Source: Chelonoidis abingdonii (Eukaryota > Chordata > Testudines > Testudinidae). Taken from it: a stretch of 64,000 nucleotides of DNA. A model generated the notes under the pieces. That model saw only the letters and a list, made by a program, of their open reading frames with translations, ran no database searches and was not told where the DNA came from. Positions within the stretch are counted from its first letter, which is position 1; each line of letters starts with the position of its first letter. Location of the stretch: the NCBI RefSeq assembly GCF_003597395.2, contig NC_133770.1:84107077-84171076 (forward strand). Direction: 5' to 3'. This document shows, piece by piece, positions 21,390 to 33,115 of the stretch. The position numbers and the translations under genes are program-made.

Positions 21390-22850
21390 GGTCTCAACAC
21401 ACCATTGTCAAGTTTTTTGTAGGCATCATGCTAAAGGAGAATTTTAAGGATGATAATGAGATAATTTTGCAGATGTTTACAAGGAGTCCTCTCCAGTGTG
21501 AGGGCATCATGGGTGAAAGCATAAAGATGCTTATTTGAAAATTTAACAAGCAGATGATGGGGCCTTCAGAGGTGCAAGTCAACATCTTGATACTGAATGA
21601 GAGATGACAGGTAGGGTGGAGATTGAAGACAAATCGGTTATGTTTGATGTAATAGATAGGGAAGCCAGTTGAGGAATGCAGGGGGAAGGTGTGACATGGT
21701 CAAAGAGATGGGCTAGGGAATTGATCTTTGCAGCTGCATTCTGTTTGCATTCTGTTTGCCAGAAGCTGGGAATGGGCAAAAGGGGATGGATCACTTGATG
21801 ATTACCTATTCTGTTTATTCCCTCTGAGGCACCTGGCATTGGCCACTGTTGGAACACAGGATACGAGGCTAGATGGACCTGTGGTCTGACGCAGTATGGC
21901 CATTCTTATGTTCTTATGGATATGAGTAGGGCAAGATAGCATCTGTCAAGGCCAAAGAAAGGATGATGCAATAATCAAGACACAAACTGATGAGAGCCTA
22001 GATGAGAGTTTTAGCTGTGTGGGTGGATAAGAAGGGCCATAGCTTAGAGAGGTTACACAAAATTCGGATATATCCTGGAAGTGAGAATCTGGAGAGAGGT
22101 GAGTTAGAGAAGATACACAGGTTATGTGCCTGATGATGATGCAGACAGGATGATGTTATCCACCATGATTGAGAAAGGAGGTAGAGGGGAGGTCTTGTGA
22201 GAGAAGATTAAGAGCTCTGTTTCAGACATGTTGATATTGAGCAGATATCTATGAGGACATGTCAGAGAGACAGGCCAAGATTTTAGTTTATACAGAAGGA
22301 GACAGGTCTGGAGTGGAGAGGTAGAACTGTGAGTCATCCGCATGGTGAGGGTAGTTGAATTTTAAGTTTACAGATAAAGAGATAAAGGAAAAAGCCTGTG
22401 GAACCCCCACAAAAAGCTGGAGTGTAGATGAAGAGGATCTTCTGAAGGACATGCTGAAGGAGCAATTAGAAAGATAGGAGGAACACCAGGGTAGGACAGA
22501 GTCATGGAAGTGAAGGGAGTACAAGATTTCAAGAGGAGGAGCACGGTCAACTATATTGTAGGCCTCTGCCAAATCCAAAGAGGATGAGGACAGTGTATTA
22601 ATTCTGAGCTTTGGCTAGGAAGAGATCATTAGAGACTTGGGCAAGAGTGGTTTCAGTGGACTTCAAGGGGAAAAAACTGCATTGGAGAGAATCAAGGATA
22701 GTATTGGAAGAAAGGTACTCCAGACAGCAATTGTAAATAGTGCATTCAATAATCTTAGAGATTAAAGAGAGAAGGAATGATAGTTGGAGAGGCAGTAATA
22801 GTATTCTATAGCTTGGAATACCAGATTCAGTAATTACTGTTTTTTTCTCT
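21390..22850 (-). mobile_element. L2-type LINE, decayed, 5'-truncated
   Basis: The minus strand encodes L2-like reverse-transcriptase remnants. In 22288-22578 one sees DLAEAYNIVDR (motif A, catalytic Asp kept), FHDSVLPWCSSYLSNCSF, VGVPQA (the GVPQG motif) and HADDSQFYLS at 22333-22344 (the YADD box with Tyr changed to His). The palm and thumb continue in another frame at 22122-22343. The 3' part, to about 21390, is non-coding. A short CR1-like tail is inserted at 21760-21918. Frameshifts are frequent, so the element is old. Confidence 0.82.
21760..21918 (+). mobile_element. Short CR1-like LINE 3' end inside the L2
   Basis: GGATGGATCACTTGATGATT, GGCTAGATGGACCTGTGGTC and the terminal repeat TTCTTATGTTCTTATG are typical of a 3' end of the CR1 group, in sense orientation. 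It interrupts the antisense L2 and is therefore younger. GCATTCTGTTT is directly duplicated on its left (about 21737-21758). Confidence 0.75.
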
Positions 22851-23966
22851 CTCTTTTATTTTCTCTCCTTTTTGTAAAATTTGAAGAGGTGGGCCAGTCT
22901 CATTATTAAGGGATATATGGAAATAACAGATCTCCTGTAGGACTGGCAAGCACCATGTATAGCTCCAAGCTAACCTTTGTTCAATAAACATTCCCTCTTC
23001 AGTCACCTTTAGTTTCAGCAATATTCCTTTGGTCAACAACTTTGGTTCCTGTGTTAATAAGAAGGGTTTCTTGTGATGGTTCTTTCAATATCAAATTACG
23101 AAGGAGAGCAACACACTTCATGAAAAAAATCCATAGAAAATCAAGAGTTCTTAATGTAGTTGGTTTTCTTCCAAGATGAAGACACAAACAGCGTAGTCAC
23201 AAGAGGGATTCAGAGGGTGCCAAAAGGTGTGAGGCTAGGAGTATAAACAATATCTATATCTATCTAGCTAGCTAGACATAGATATATATTTTTTGCTGTG
23301 TAGGAAGAAACTTGGGTGTAAGTGCACTGGAAATCTTAGGATGAGAATTGAAGCCTCTCGATACTGAAGGGTGAGGGTGAAGAATCTGACACTCCAAAGT
23401 ATTTGTCTCTTTATAAAATAGTACAGGTACTCTCCAGAGATTGCTGTAGTAATTAAGATAAAAAGATTTTTGATTGAAACATTCAATTTATCCACACTTC
23501 TCTTTAGTAAAGCCAACATTATAACAAAAGTGCTACACTTAATGTAGGTAACCCCAGTGTTGTATTACATAGTTTAAGTTAAAATTTTCTGAAAAGAGGA
23601 GAATAAATATGTAAAAATTAGGCACAAAGGTTAGCCTGTCTCTATAGCCTAAGTTTGTGATTCATTATATAATGCACGTGTTGTTGACCATAATGCTCAG
23701 GATCACTAGCATCAGTAAAAATAATTCATATGAAAATAGTGTTCAAGTATTTCAGGTGTCTTTTGTCACTTCATCACCCTAGCATGCCATTTACTTTTGT
23801 TCAGCTTTATACCATCTGCAAGGGGATTAAATTCTGTTTGTTTTGTTATATTAAAAGGCTTATTCTAGTAGCTCCTAGACAATTTTCATTAGGGAGAGAA
23901 CAATGATAACAGGCTTGAGAGGCCTAAAAACTGAGGGAATTTATCCAGTGGTTGCTGGTCCTATCT
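22851..23966. other. AT-rich sequence without recognised features
   Basis: No gene found. 23253-23290 is a simple-sequence run of CTAT/CTAG units. Short minus-strand open frames have no domain. Confidence 0.6.
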
Positions 23967-23967
23967 G

Positions 23968-24087
23968 GGGTGACCAGACAGCAAATGTGAAAAATTGGGA
24001 CAGGAGGTGGGGGATAATAGGAACCTATATAAGAAAAAGATCCAAAAACCAGGACTGTCCCTATAAAATTGGGACATCTGGTCACCC
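23968..24087 (+). mobile_element. Mariner-type MITE (about 120 bp)
   Basis: GGGTGACCAGACAGC at the left and, in complement, GGGTGACCAGATGTCCC at the right are clear terminal inverted repeats. TA follows the right end (24088-24089); the left TA has mutated. The interior is non-coding. Confidence 0.8.
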
Positions 24088-24173
24088 TAGTCTTATCACA
24101 TGCATCTTTCAACCTAGTTTATCCCCAGTAGCAGCCTCTGACTTCGGTTCACTTGTTACCAAAGACCTGATTA

Positions 24174-24242
24174 TTTCAGAGGTGCTAACTAGCTATTTGT
24201 TCCAATTGACTTCAAGATGTGGTTGCTCAGCACCTCTGAAAA
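24174..24242. repeat. Short hairpin repeat
   Basis: The arms TTTCAGAGGTGCT (24174-24186) and AGCACCTCTGAAA (from 24229) are exact inverted complements around a 42-bp loop containing CAATTGACTTCAAG. Small hairpins of this kind are widespread in amniote genomes. Confidence 0.75.
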
Positions 24243-24439
24243 TCAGTCCCGACAGCCTCAGAATGTGAGTTACTGAGCTCCCTTCTATATCATTGTCTTC
24301 AGTGGAAGTGGAAGGAGCCCAGCGCTTAGGGTTTCAATCTGTGAGTAACAATAGTACTCAGTACTGTTTCTGCTGCTTGCTCTGATTAAAGAATGCTGGC
24401 TAAATCTCTGATTACATTTATCTCCCTTACCATTACACA

Positions 24440-24814
24440 CAGGGCTGGCGCTACCATTTAGGCAGCCTAGGCAATCGCCTAGGGCACCAGGATTATTGAG
24501 GGGGCGGCATTTGGCCGGGGGGGCAGCAGGCGGCTCCGGTTGACCTACCACAGGCATGCCTGCGGAGGGTCCATTGGTCCGCGGCTCCGGTGGAGCTGCC
24601 GCAGTCATCAGTCATGCCTGCGGATGGTTGGCTGCTCCCACGACTCCGGTGGACCTCCCGCAGGCATGCCTGCGGCAGCTCCACCAAAGCCACGGACCAA
24701 CGGACTCTCCGCAGGAATGCCTGCGGCAGCTCCACCAGAGCCGCGAGATCAGCATGGGGGGGGCGGCAAAATGGCCGTGCACCTAGAGCGCGAGAAACCC
24801 TGGCGCCGGTCCTG
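24440..24814. mobile_element. GC-rich nonautonomous hAT element with long foldback
   Basis: The ends CAGGGCTGGCGC and, in complement, CAGGACCGGCGC are flanked by the exact 8-bp duplication ATTACACA (24432-24439 and 24815-24822). Two arms of about 72 bp (about 24530-24602 and 24679-24752) are inverted copies. The word CCGCAGGCATGCCTGCGG recurs in variant form. The element is CpG-rich inside AT-rich flanks. Several overlapping open frames on both strands reflect this palindromic GC-rich repeat and not a gene. Confidence 0.9.
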
Positions 24815-24822
24815 ATTACACA

Positions 24823-26531
24823 CACGCATAGTAAAGACTAGTTAATCATCTCTGCCTCATCTCTTCCTTTTCATCAGCCCAAGTCATTCACGAGAATGAC
24901 TTAATTTCCTCTTAAATTCTGCAATAATCATTACCTATTTACCTTGCATTTACAATTATTCACTCTTTCTCATCAGTGTATCCAGGAACAGTCTCCTCAT
25001 AGCAATCATAGATAAACTATACTAATCAGTCAGCTCAGGGCAACCATCTATTTCATCAGCTGTTTCCTTATGCCTACACATCCACATTTCTTATTTATCC
25101 ACCTCAAATTTTTTAATATTCCGTAGTAGTTCCGTACAGGATCATTTATGTAATACACACAATTCGATTTCAGAGGGAAAATGCTTGTCTTTCCCGGCAG
25201 TTTAAGTATGTAGGACAAATCATTCTTTTCTAACTACAGTCCAGATCTCTTGTCAGTTACAACCAGGTTTTGATTTTTATTATTTTACTCTTCATAAAGT
25301 GATTTTTTTAGAAATGTCTCACATGGTGTCCTAGTCTATGGGTTCATCTTGCCAGATTCTGATGTCATTTAGAGCAATATAAATCCACAGCAACTTCTTT
25401 TGAGTTCAGTGGAAATAGCTCCAGATTTACACCATTGTAAATGAGATCAGAATCTGGTGTGTCATCTTTACTAATACTCTTGTAAGTCTATAGGGTAAGT
25501 TAAGGGAGCAGAATATGGACTATTGGTTTTGAACATGGCTATGAATGTATTACAGTGCTTTCCAACCTAGTTCAGAATGCTTCCCTTTGTAATTGTCAGT
25601 AGTATTTGCAGTATCTTATGAAGTAGCCTTCTTTGCCTTTCAGCTTCAGTGATGTTGTGTTACCTAGGAGGCACAGTGCTGAGGAGAATTCTATGTCCAC
25701 AGACAAGTATTGTCTCATGAATAGAATTTAGTAGATTACCAAATGTGGCAACAACTGAATCTTAACACATTCATATAATATTACGTTGCAAAATTGTGTT
25801 GTTTCGGGCATTTGATGTCTACAAAGACAGACATTTATTTTTTCTCCATATATTATATGTACAATATACAGGGTGATCCGTTAGCTTGAATACTCATTTA
25901 TACTGTGATACATGATTTACCAATAACACAGGTTTAACACCAATCAGAAAATATTCACACAGTTTTTGTTTGGTATATCAGCATCCCGTCTATTTTTTAT
26001 AGAATGTCTCCTATTTAGGTACTAAATAAGTGAAGTAAATGCTTTATAAATTGTATTAATTTAGCAGTGTCTCAGGGAGAAGCCACTTCATGTTTCATAG
26101 CTGATCTAACTGATTTTGATGTCATATGTCTGACTTGCAGATTTTTTTAAATATTGTATTTGGGGTATTTTTATTGCACTTGTAACTGTTGAAATTATAA
26201 ATATATTTACCATAAGCAGATCACGGATTTCTTCCAAAAGGCTTCTTCCTAGGCTGTACATTACTTTATTTCCCTTATTCTAGAGTATTCTTACAGGAAG
26301 TAAGCTTCAGTGTAGCTCCAGTTGTTCTTCCTGCTGGTTCCTGCCCCCTACCTTTATTGCAATTTGAAGAACTTGTTCTTCACTGAAAATATCTTCTAGA
26401 TTTTTTTCAGTATTCTGTTTTGTCAAATGATCCAAAAGAAGAATCTGACTTGAAAGGTTATTTCCATATGGGAGCCAGTTTGGAAGAGTGCAATTCCTCA
26501 GATATCTACACATATGACATGCACATTGTTG
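24823..26531. other. AT-rich sequence without recognised features
   Basis: No gene or clear transposon. A segment near 25350-25450 (CCAGATTTACACCATTGTAA) is of the old short amniote repeat type. Confidence 0.6.
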
Positions 26532-26539
26532 CTTTGTTG

Positions 26540-26731
26540 CAGTGGTGGGCAACCTGCGGCCTGAGGGCTGCATGCGGCCCCACCGCTTCCTGCAGCTCCC
26601 GTTGGCTAGAAAATGCAAACCGTGGCCACTGGGAGCTGCAGGGGGCCTTGGCCGCAGAGGGTCAATGTCAGCAAATTGTCTTGTGGCCCACAATCAGATT
26701 ACCCTGATGGGCTGCATGTTGCCCACCACTG
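26540..26731 (+). mobile_element. Nonautonomous hAT element (192 bp)
   Basis: CAGTGGTGGGCAACCTGCGG at the left and, in complement, CAGTGGTGGGCAACATGC at the right form good inverted repeats. The flanks CTTTGTTG (26532-26539) and GTTTATTG (26732-26739) match at 6 of 8 positions, consistent with an old 8-bp duplication. The interior is GC-rich and non-coding. Confidence 0.85.
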
Positions 26732-26739
26732 GTTTATTG

Positions 26740-27765
26740 TCATATCAGGGGAAATAACACTTCCTTTATCTTTTTCTTGAGCACAGTTATTCAGGTTTTT
26801 TTCTTTGTTTTGTTTTTTACCCAAAATGTGCTGGGCACTGCACATCTTTGCTCCAGCTTTGCGTTTTGTTGGACTCAAATTTAAAGGGCCCAATTTGTGA
26901 TCCTTGCACTGGTAGTACCTTACTCAGAAGTTTTGCTGAAATCAATAGACTTCTTAGCACACATAATGGTGGTAAAATTAGTGCCTGTAAAGGTATCATT
27001 TGTAGTAATGATAACTTCTACCCTTTCATCTGAACTTCCCTCATTGTATCCCGGTTCCTCTGTCTCTCCCTGTACTGGGGCATACTTCAGCCTCCATGGA
27101 GCTGTTGCGGGAGGAGACAGAGGGGAGCCACCAGGGTAGGTCCCCAAATTTAAAAACAAAGAGGATGCTTTGGTGTTTTTGGAAGAGACTTTGTGTCCTT
27201 TCCCCATCCTGCTTTGTTTTCCTCTTGCACTCCACTACTGGCTGACAGCTATATTTTGAAATTGTCAGCAGGGATATCACTGTCTTAGAACACACAGTTA
27301 ATTCAGTCTTCCTAACTGACTGACAGGTCAAGAAGAAATCCCCTTCTCCCTGCCTATGAAGTCCGAGGCATGGTGAATGCTCAGTATCTCCCTGCACAGA
27401 GCATAGTCAAAGGGGCTATAAAGTTGCCCGGGCTAAAGGACATAACCCCATATTAAGGGAAGTTTTTATCAACTATTTATGTCTTTTTTTTTGGCATTGA
27501 ACACTAGTTTTGTTTCTCCAATCCTTGACATTTTGGGAACATTTTTACTTTTTAACTATATAAATTCTTCCTCAACCCATTGGAAGGAGCCCCTGGAGAA
27601 TCCGTATTATGCTTCTTTATTGACATGATCTAGGACTCTCCAAGTCTGAGAAGGGGGGCAAAAATACTCTTAAATAAAAATTGCAGAGAAACTTATGTGC
27701 TAGAAATGTACAAAAGAACATTTTTCTTCGTTTTCAGTGGAACTTACCTTTATACACTTAGCCTG
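26740..27765. other. Unclassified non-coding sequence
   Basis: Open frames of up to 118 codons at 26920-27397 show no known domain. They overlap each other on both strands, so I do not call a gene. Nothing else is recognised. Confidence 0.5.
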
Positions 27766-29165
27766 TTCTGTCACAATCCCACTGTGGACAGGGACATAGG
27801 AGTCCCCTTGCCTGCAGCCTCTTTAGAGTGAATGGATCAGTCAGCGAGCCCTGAGCCATAATACTCATTGATGACTCAGAATAAAGAATTTTAAGTCACT
27901 TCATAAGAATTATAGTCTAACTCCAACTTGTCGAAGGCTTCCCATTACCTATTTTTCAGAGAGTGAGCCAAACAATAAAATTATATGTTGACTTATTTTA
28001 CACAGCCTGTCAAGGTTCCAGTGGGTGTCTACAGCCCTGTAACAGGATTCACTCACTGCTGGGACACCTTGTGGCTGCATTTGAGGATTAGCTCCTTTCA
28101 GGTCTGATTACCCCCTTCCTTAGGTTGCTTACACTGGTTCTCCCTCACTTTCCAGGACTCTTGGTGCTCCCTCTTTGTGACAGCCTTCCAGCCAGGACAC
28201 TATATAGTCCTTCCCTTCCGGGATATCAGAGTCCAACTGGATCAGCTGTCCACGTGCCATTTCAGACAGTCTTCTGTTCCAAGTCCAGGTCCTGTGCCAC
28301 TTTCCCAGCAGCTGATAGAGGATCCCAGGCTGACCTGTTACTATAGGTTCTGTTGGGTAAAATCTGTTTCTGACCTGTTTTATGAAATGTCCATCTTGGG
28401 TTTGTAAAAGGACAGCTAAGCCTCCATCTTGGATACCCTTCTCTTCAGATGATTTAGTGCCCTTTTAGCCTTTTTCAAATCAAGGAGGGGAAAGGGCAGG
28501 GCAGTTAGAGTCATGCGACATCCATAATCTGCCTAGCAATTGCAGGTTATTTAGTGAGTAGCACGCTTGTCACTCAGGCCTGTCCATCTGAGTGGCAGCC
28601 AGTGTCCCACACAGTTCAGCTAGCTGCAAGGAGCCCCAGCAGGACCAGGACTCATAGGACTTTGGATTCTTGGTTTCTATTAACATACTTGCACTCAACT
28701 GCTACACACCATTAGTGAGCACATATTTGCACTGGACTACGAGGTCAAGGAGAGACCGTGTAGGCAAGCACTGACGACCTACCTGAGGGAGAAGATCTGC
28801 CCAAGAGGGAGAAGACCTGTCCAGAGGGAGAAGAATGCCTAGTCCCTGAGTTCCTGCTTGGTGTCCAGCGCCCCTGATTTTCACCGCTATCCCTGTTGGT
28901 ATCCTGAGTTTTTGTCATTGTGTCCCTGTCTTCAGGGTATGATATTGTAATACCCATTGTGGTTTTCTCTGTTTTATATCCGTAGGTTAAGGGGGTTTAA
29001 GGGCTCTGAGCTTCATCCTCTGGTAACTGTTAACAACCAAGTGTGTCTTACTTATGTCGTTTATTGTCTGAAGGGGGTCCTTGTCTAGTTTAATGACTAG
29101 TGGCATAATAAATGTGTGTGTGTTATATCTTATTCTGCCTCTGTCTTAATAAATCACACAATCAT
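27766..29165 (+). mobile_element. Probable LTR-derived region
   Basis: The segment is GC-richer than its flanks and has the mixed composition of retroviral LTRs. The right part (28700-29160) ends in CTGTCTTAATAAATCACA, which reads like a polyadenylation region and an LTR terminus. It is followed by GGGGTGGGATCTGCA, which also occurs just inside the gypsy element at 33116. TGTCACAATCC near 27769 could be another LTR start. No target duplication was found, so the limits and the number of elements are open. Confidence 0.35.
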
Positions 29166-29219
29166 AGATGCGGGAGGGGGTGGGATCTGCAGACAGCCCA
29201 TCTTCTGATCTGTGTAGAC

Positions 29220-29529
29220 CAGGGGTAGGCAACCTATGGCACGCGTGCCAAAGGCAACACGCGAGCTGATTTTCAGTGGCACTCATGCTACCTGGGTCCT
29301 GGCCACCGGTCTGGGGGGCTCTGCATTTTAATTTAATTTTAAATGAAGCTTCTTAAATATTTTAAAAACCTTATTTACCTTACATACAACAATAGTATAG
29401 TTATATATTATAGACATAGAAAGAGACCTTCTAAAAATGTTAAAATGTATTACGGACATGCGCAACCTTAAATTAAAATTGAATAAATGAAGACTCGGCA
29501 CACCACTGCTGAAAGGTTGCTGACCCCTA
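29220..29529 (+). mobile_element. Nonautonomous hAT element, copy 2 (310 bp)
   Basis: This is the same family as 490-799 and 45567-45877. It starts CAGGGGTAGGCAACC and ends GGTTGCTGACCCCTA, the last base having changed from G. An exact 8-bp duplication, GTGTAGAC, flanks it (29212-29219 and 29530-29537). It is AT-rich inside and non-coding. Confidence 0.93.
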
Positions 29530-29537
29530 GTGTAGAC

Positions 29538-30482
29538 TGTAGTTCAACCGTTTTGGGCTAACAGTTCTAGCCCAGGGACTACAGGCTGCTTGCTCCCAAA
29601 CCCCATTGCTATTTCCTTGGACTCCTTCCTACTCCATTCTCTATCTTCTGGACCCTTCCCCTTCTGTGTTTGCCAGCCCAAATTCCCTTCTTCCAGGGAG
29701 TAAACTGTAAACTACTTCCTCTCTTTGCCTTCTTGCCAGTTGCTATAGTCCCAAACACACATCTGTTTTCCCATGGAGTGACTGCAGACTTCTTCCCCTG
29801 CAGTCCCTTTCTGTTCTCAGCTTCATCCCTTTCAACAGGCCCAACCTGCTCCTTCACAGCTGAACTTAATCTTCCATTATGTTTTATTGAGCTCCAACTC
29901 TCCCCCAGGTACAAGATATAAGGTGAGCTGAATTAATTTAACCTGCTCTGCCTTGTACATGGTGGACACAAGCCTTTTTGACCCAGATTGAGTTACTTCT
30001 AAATGAACAAAATTTCCATATTTGCTTTATGTTTAGATCTTCAGGGACAGAAGACAATTGACGTAGGCAAAACATGATTAGAAAAAGATACCTGCTGCTA
30101 TGGTGGTTGCTGTTAAAAGTTAACATTTGCTACAGTTACCACTTAGAGGTACTACATTTTTTCTCTACACTTGAGCCATGTCTATGCAGGACCTTTTTCC
30201 TTAACATTTTCCAGTTGACAATTTTCTAGTACCAGTGCAGCCACAGTAGTAGTAGCCATAGCATAAACACTAGCACCAACCAGCTGCCATTGTTTTAACC
30301 AGTGTGATATCTAGCCCTGCTCATAGAAGATCTAGTTGAAATAGTGGTTAAAGTGATAGTAGTAACTTGTGATTTGCCCACACCTGCACTCTCACCATTG
30401 CTACCAGTGTTGGAGTTGCACTGATTATAGCAAAAATGGGAAACTTTAAGAAAAGAGAGGCAAACACAGAAGTTGTATCTCA
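29538..30482. other. Unclassified non-coding sequence
   Basis: Overlapping open frames at 29609-29921 on both strands show no domain. A region at about 30170-30430 resembles decayed repeat sequence but cannot be assigned. Confidence 0.5.
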
Positions 30483-32511
30483 GGCCTACACTATGCGTTT
30501 ATACTGATTTTAGCAGTGTTAAACTGATTTAACGCTGCACCCGTCCACACAGCGAGGCCCTTTATATCGATATAAAGGGCTCTTTAAACCGGCTTCTGTA
30601 CTCCTCCCCGACAAGAGGAGTAGCGCTGAAATCGGTATTACCATATCGGATTAGGTTTGTGTGGCCGCAAATCGACGGTATTGGCCTCCGGGCAGTATCC
30701 CACAGTGCACCACTGTGACTGCTCTGGAAAGCAATCTGAACTCGATGCACTGGCCAGGTATACAGGAAAAGCCCACGAACTTTTGAATTGCATTTCCTGT
30801 TTGCCCAGCGGTGAGCTCTGATCAGCACGAGTGGCGATGGAGTCCCAATCCAAAAGGAGCTCCAGCATGGATCGTACGGGAGATACTGGATCTGATCGCT
30901 GTTTGGGAGACAAATCTGTTCTATCAGAGCTCCGTTACAGAAGACGAAATGCCAAAGCATTTGAAAAAATCTCCAGGCTATGATACCGAGTCCACAGCAC
31001 AGTGCTGTGTGACAAGTGTAACGGAAAGCCAAATAATCAAATGAACTCTCATGGAGGCAGGGAGGGGACTGAGGACTCCAGCTATCCACAGTCCCCGCAG
31101 TCTCTGAAAAGCATTTGCATTCTTGGCTGAGCTCCCAATGCCTGTAGGTCAAAACATTGTCGGAGTGGTTCAGGTTCTCGTCAATTTACTCCCCTCCCCC
31201 CGTGAAAGAAAGGAAAAAAATTGTTCTTGACTTTTTTCAATGTCACCCCATGTCTACTGCATGCTCTGGTAACACGGTGCTTGGGCAACGAACAGCAGCA
31301 TCCTCTCCTCTCCCTTCCCCGGTGGCAGACGGTACAGTGCAGTAGGACTGGTAGCCATCCTTGTCATCAGCCCATGAGTGTCCTGGCTGGCCTCAGGTGA
31401 GGTCGGCGGATGCTGGTAAAAATAGGAATGACTCCCAGTTATTCCGGCAGCTGGTACACAACGCTGGTAACCGTCTCATCATAGCAACTGGGCTGAACTC
31501 CATCAGCCCCCCCTTACATGTCTAAAAAAAGATTCTGTACTGCCTGGACTATCATAGCAGCTGGAAGGCGCCTCCCCTCATTTTATCTCACTAAAACGTC
31601 AGTGTTCTTATTCCTGCATTCTTTATTACTTCATCACACAAATGGGGACCCTGCAATGGTAGCCAGAAGGTTGGGGAGGAGGAAGCACGGGTGGGTTGTT
31701 GCAGGGACACCCCTAGAATGGCATGCAGCTCATCATTCTGTGGATCTGACACGGAGTGCTGTGCTTTCTGTTCTCTGATACACTGCTTCTCTAGTACAGT
31801 TGCCCCATATTCTAGGCAGGACTGACTCTATTTTAGATACAACATAAGAGGGAATGACCCGGGGGTCATTCCATTTTTGTCTTTGCGCCCCCGGCTGACC
31901 TCAGTGAAGGTCAGTCAGGAGCACCCATGACAGCAGCAGACGTACAGAACGACTGATAACGGTCATCTCATCGCCATTTACAATGGCACAGCAGACGGTA
32001 CAGAACAACTGGTAACTGTCTCTGCTACCTTGCAAAGGCAAATGAATGTGCTGTGTAGCGCTGCAGATCACCTCTGTCAGCGGCATCCAGTACACATACG
32101 GTGACAGTGACAAAAGGCAAACGGGCTCCATGGTTGCCATGCTATGGCGGTCTGCCAGTGCAATCCAGGGAAAAGGGCGCGAAATGATTGTCTGCCGTTG
32201 CTTTCATGGAGGAAGGAATGAGTGTGACGACATACCCAGAATTACCTGCGACACTGTTTTGCACCATCATGCATGGGATCTCAAACCACTGAATTCCAGT
32301 GGGCGAGGCAACTGCGGAATATGGGATAGCTACGGGATAACTACCCACAGATGCAACGCTCCAGAAATCGACACTAGCCTCGGTACATGGACGCACACCA
32401 CCGAATTATTGTGCTTTTGTTGGCCACGTGCACTCGACTTTATACAATCGTGAATTTTAAATAAAGGTTTATATTAAAATTCGGTTAAATAATGCTGTTG
32501 TGATATAACCG
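30483..32511 (+). mobile_element. Harbinger-like DNA element with Myb/SANT remnant
   Basis: The left end (GGCCTACACTATGCG, then TTTAACGCTGCACCCGTCCA and AAAGGGCTCTTTAAA) matches the element that begins at 63830, so the family is repeated here. The right end near TGTTGTGATATAACCG is a decayed complement of the left and is followed by TAA. A TAA-type 3-bp duplication and a Myb-like companion protein suit PIF/Harbinger, but I saw no DDE transposase. The element is about 2 kb and CpG-richer than its flanks. Confidence 0.65.
30838..31040 (+). pseudogene. Myb/SANT-like DNA-binding domain remnant
   Basis: A start codon at 30838 reads MESQSKRSSS. The adjacent frame reads WIVREILDLIAVWET and the first frame then gives LSELRYRRRNAKAFEKIS. 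Together these are the first two helices of the Myb/SANT-like domain found in PIF/Harbinger companion proteins and in MSANTD-type host proteins. At least two frameshifts and an early stop end the frame. It would have bound the element's ends. I infer this from the domain pattern only. Confidence 0.65.
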
Positions 32512-32739
32512 TAACCCTCAGCTAACACTGAGTAGTAACTGTTAGAAAATATTGACTTTTTAACAATGACCACAGTACTTAGAATTTGGCCCATTATGCC
32601 CTATCTTTACTTATGTTTAAATAATCCCATTGATAGTTCCATGAGTGAAACTCAGGGAAGAATCTGACCCAATGAATCTCCTCAGCTCAACTTTCCTCAT
32701 TTTCTGTAGTCAGGTGGGGTCCAAATCATGTGATATGCT

Positions 32740-32764
32740 TTTCACTTCACTTCACTTCACTTCA
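32740..32764 (+). repeat. (TTCAC)n microsatellite
   Basis: About five perfect units of TTCAC lie between unique AT-rich sequence and the CR1 tail. Confidence 0.95.
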
Positions 32765-32796
32765 TATGCTATGAAAGTTATAACACACTTTTATAA

Positions 32797-33115
32797 AATC
32801 ATAGAATCATAGAAATGTAAGGCAGAAAGGGACCTCGAAATCATCAAGTCCCTCCCTCCTGTGCCGAGTCAGGACAGTGTAAACCTAGACCATCCTTGAC
32901 AGGTATTTGTCCAACCTGTTCTTAAAAACTTCCAGTGATGAGGATTGCACAACCTCCCTTGAAAGCCTATTCCAGAGCTTAACTGTCCTTATAGTTAGGA
33001 AGTTTTTCCTAATATCTAACCTAAATCTCCCTTGATGTAGTTAAAGTCCGTTACTTCTTGTTCTGTCTTTAGAGGACATGGAGAAAAATTGATCCCAGTA
33101 CTCTTTATAATGGCC
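32797..33115 (-). mobile_element. CR1 LINE, 3' part (left of the gypsy insertion)
   Basis: It begins with the CR1 tail AATCATAGAATCATAGAA in complement and runs to CTCTTTATAATGGCC. It continues without loss at 38832 on the far side of the gypsy element. The TGGCC at its edge is the 5-bp target duplication. Confidence 0.93.

Noticed and set aside
24530..24752. CRISPR-like or satellite array in the CGCAGGCATGCCTGCGG repeats
   Set aside because: The repeats are inverted arms inside a hAT with exact duplications. There are no regular spacers.
26920..27397. Overlapping frames of 95 and 118 codons on the minus strand
   Set aside because: No recognisable motif, with competing frames on the other strand and no promoter or splice evidence.
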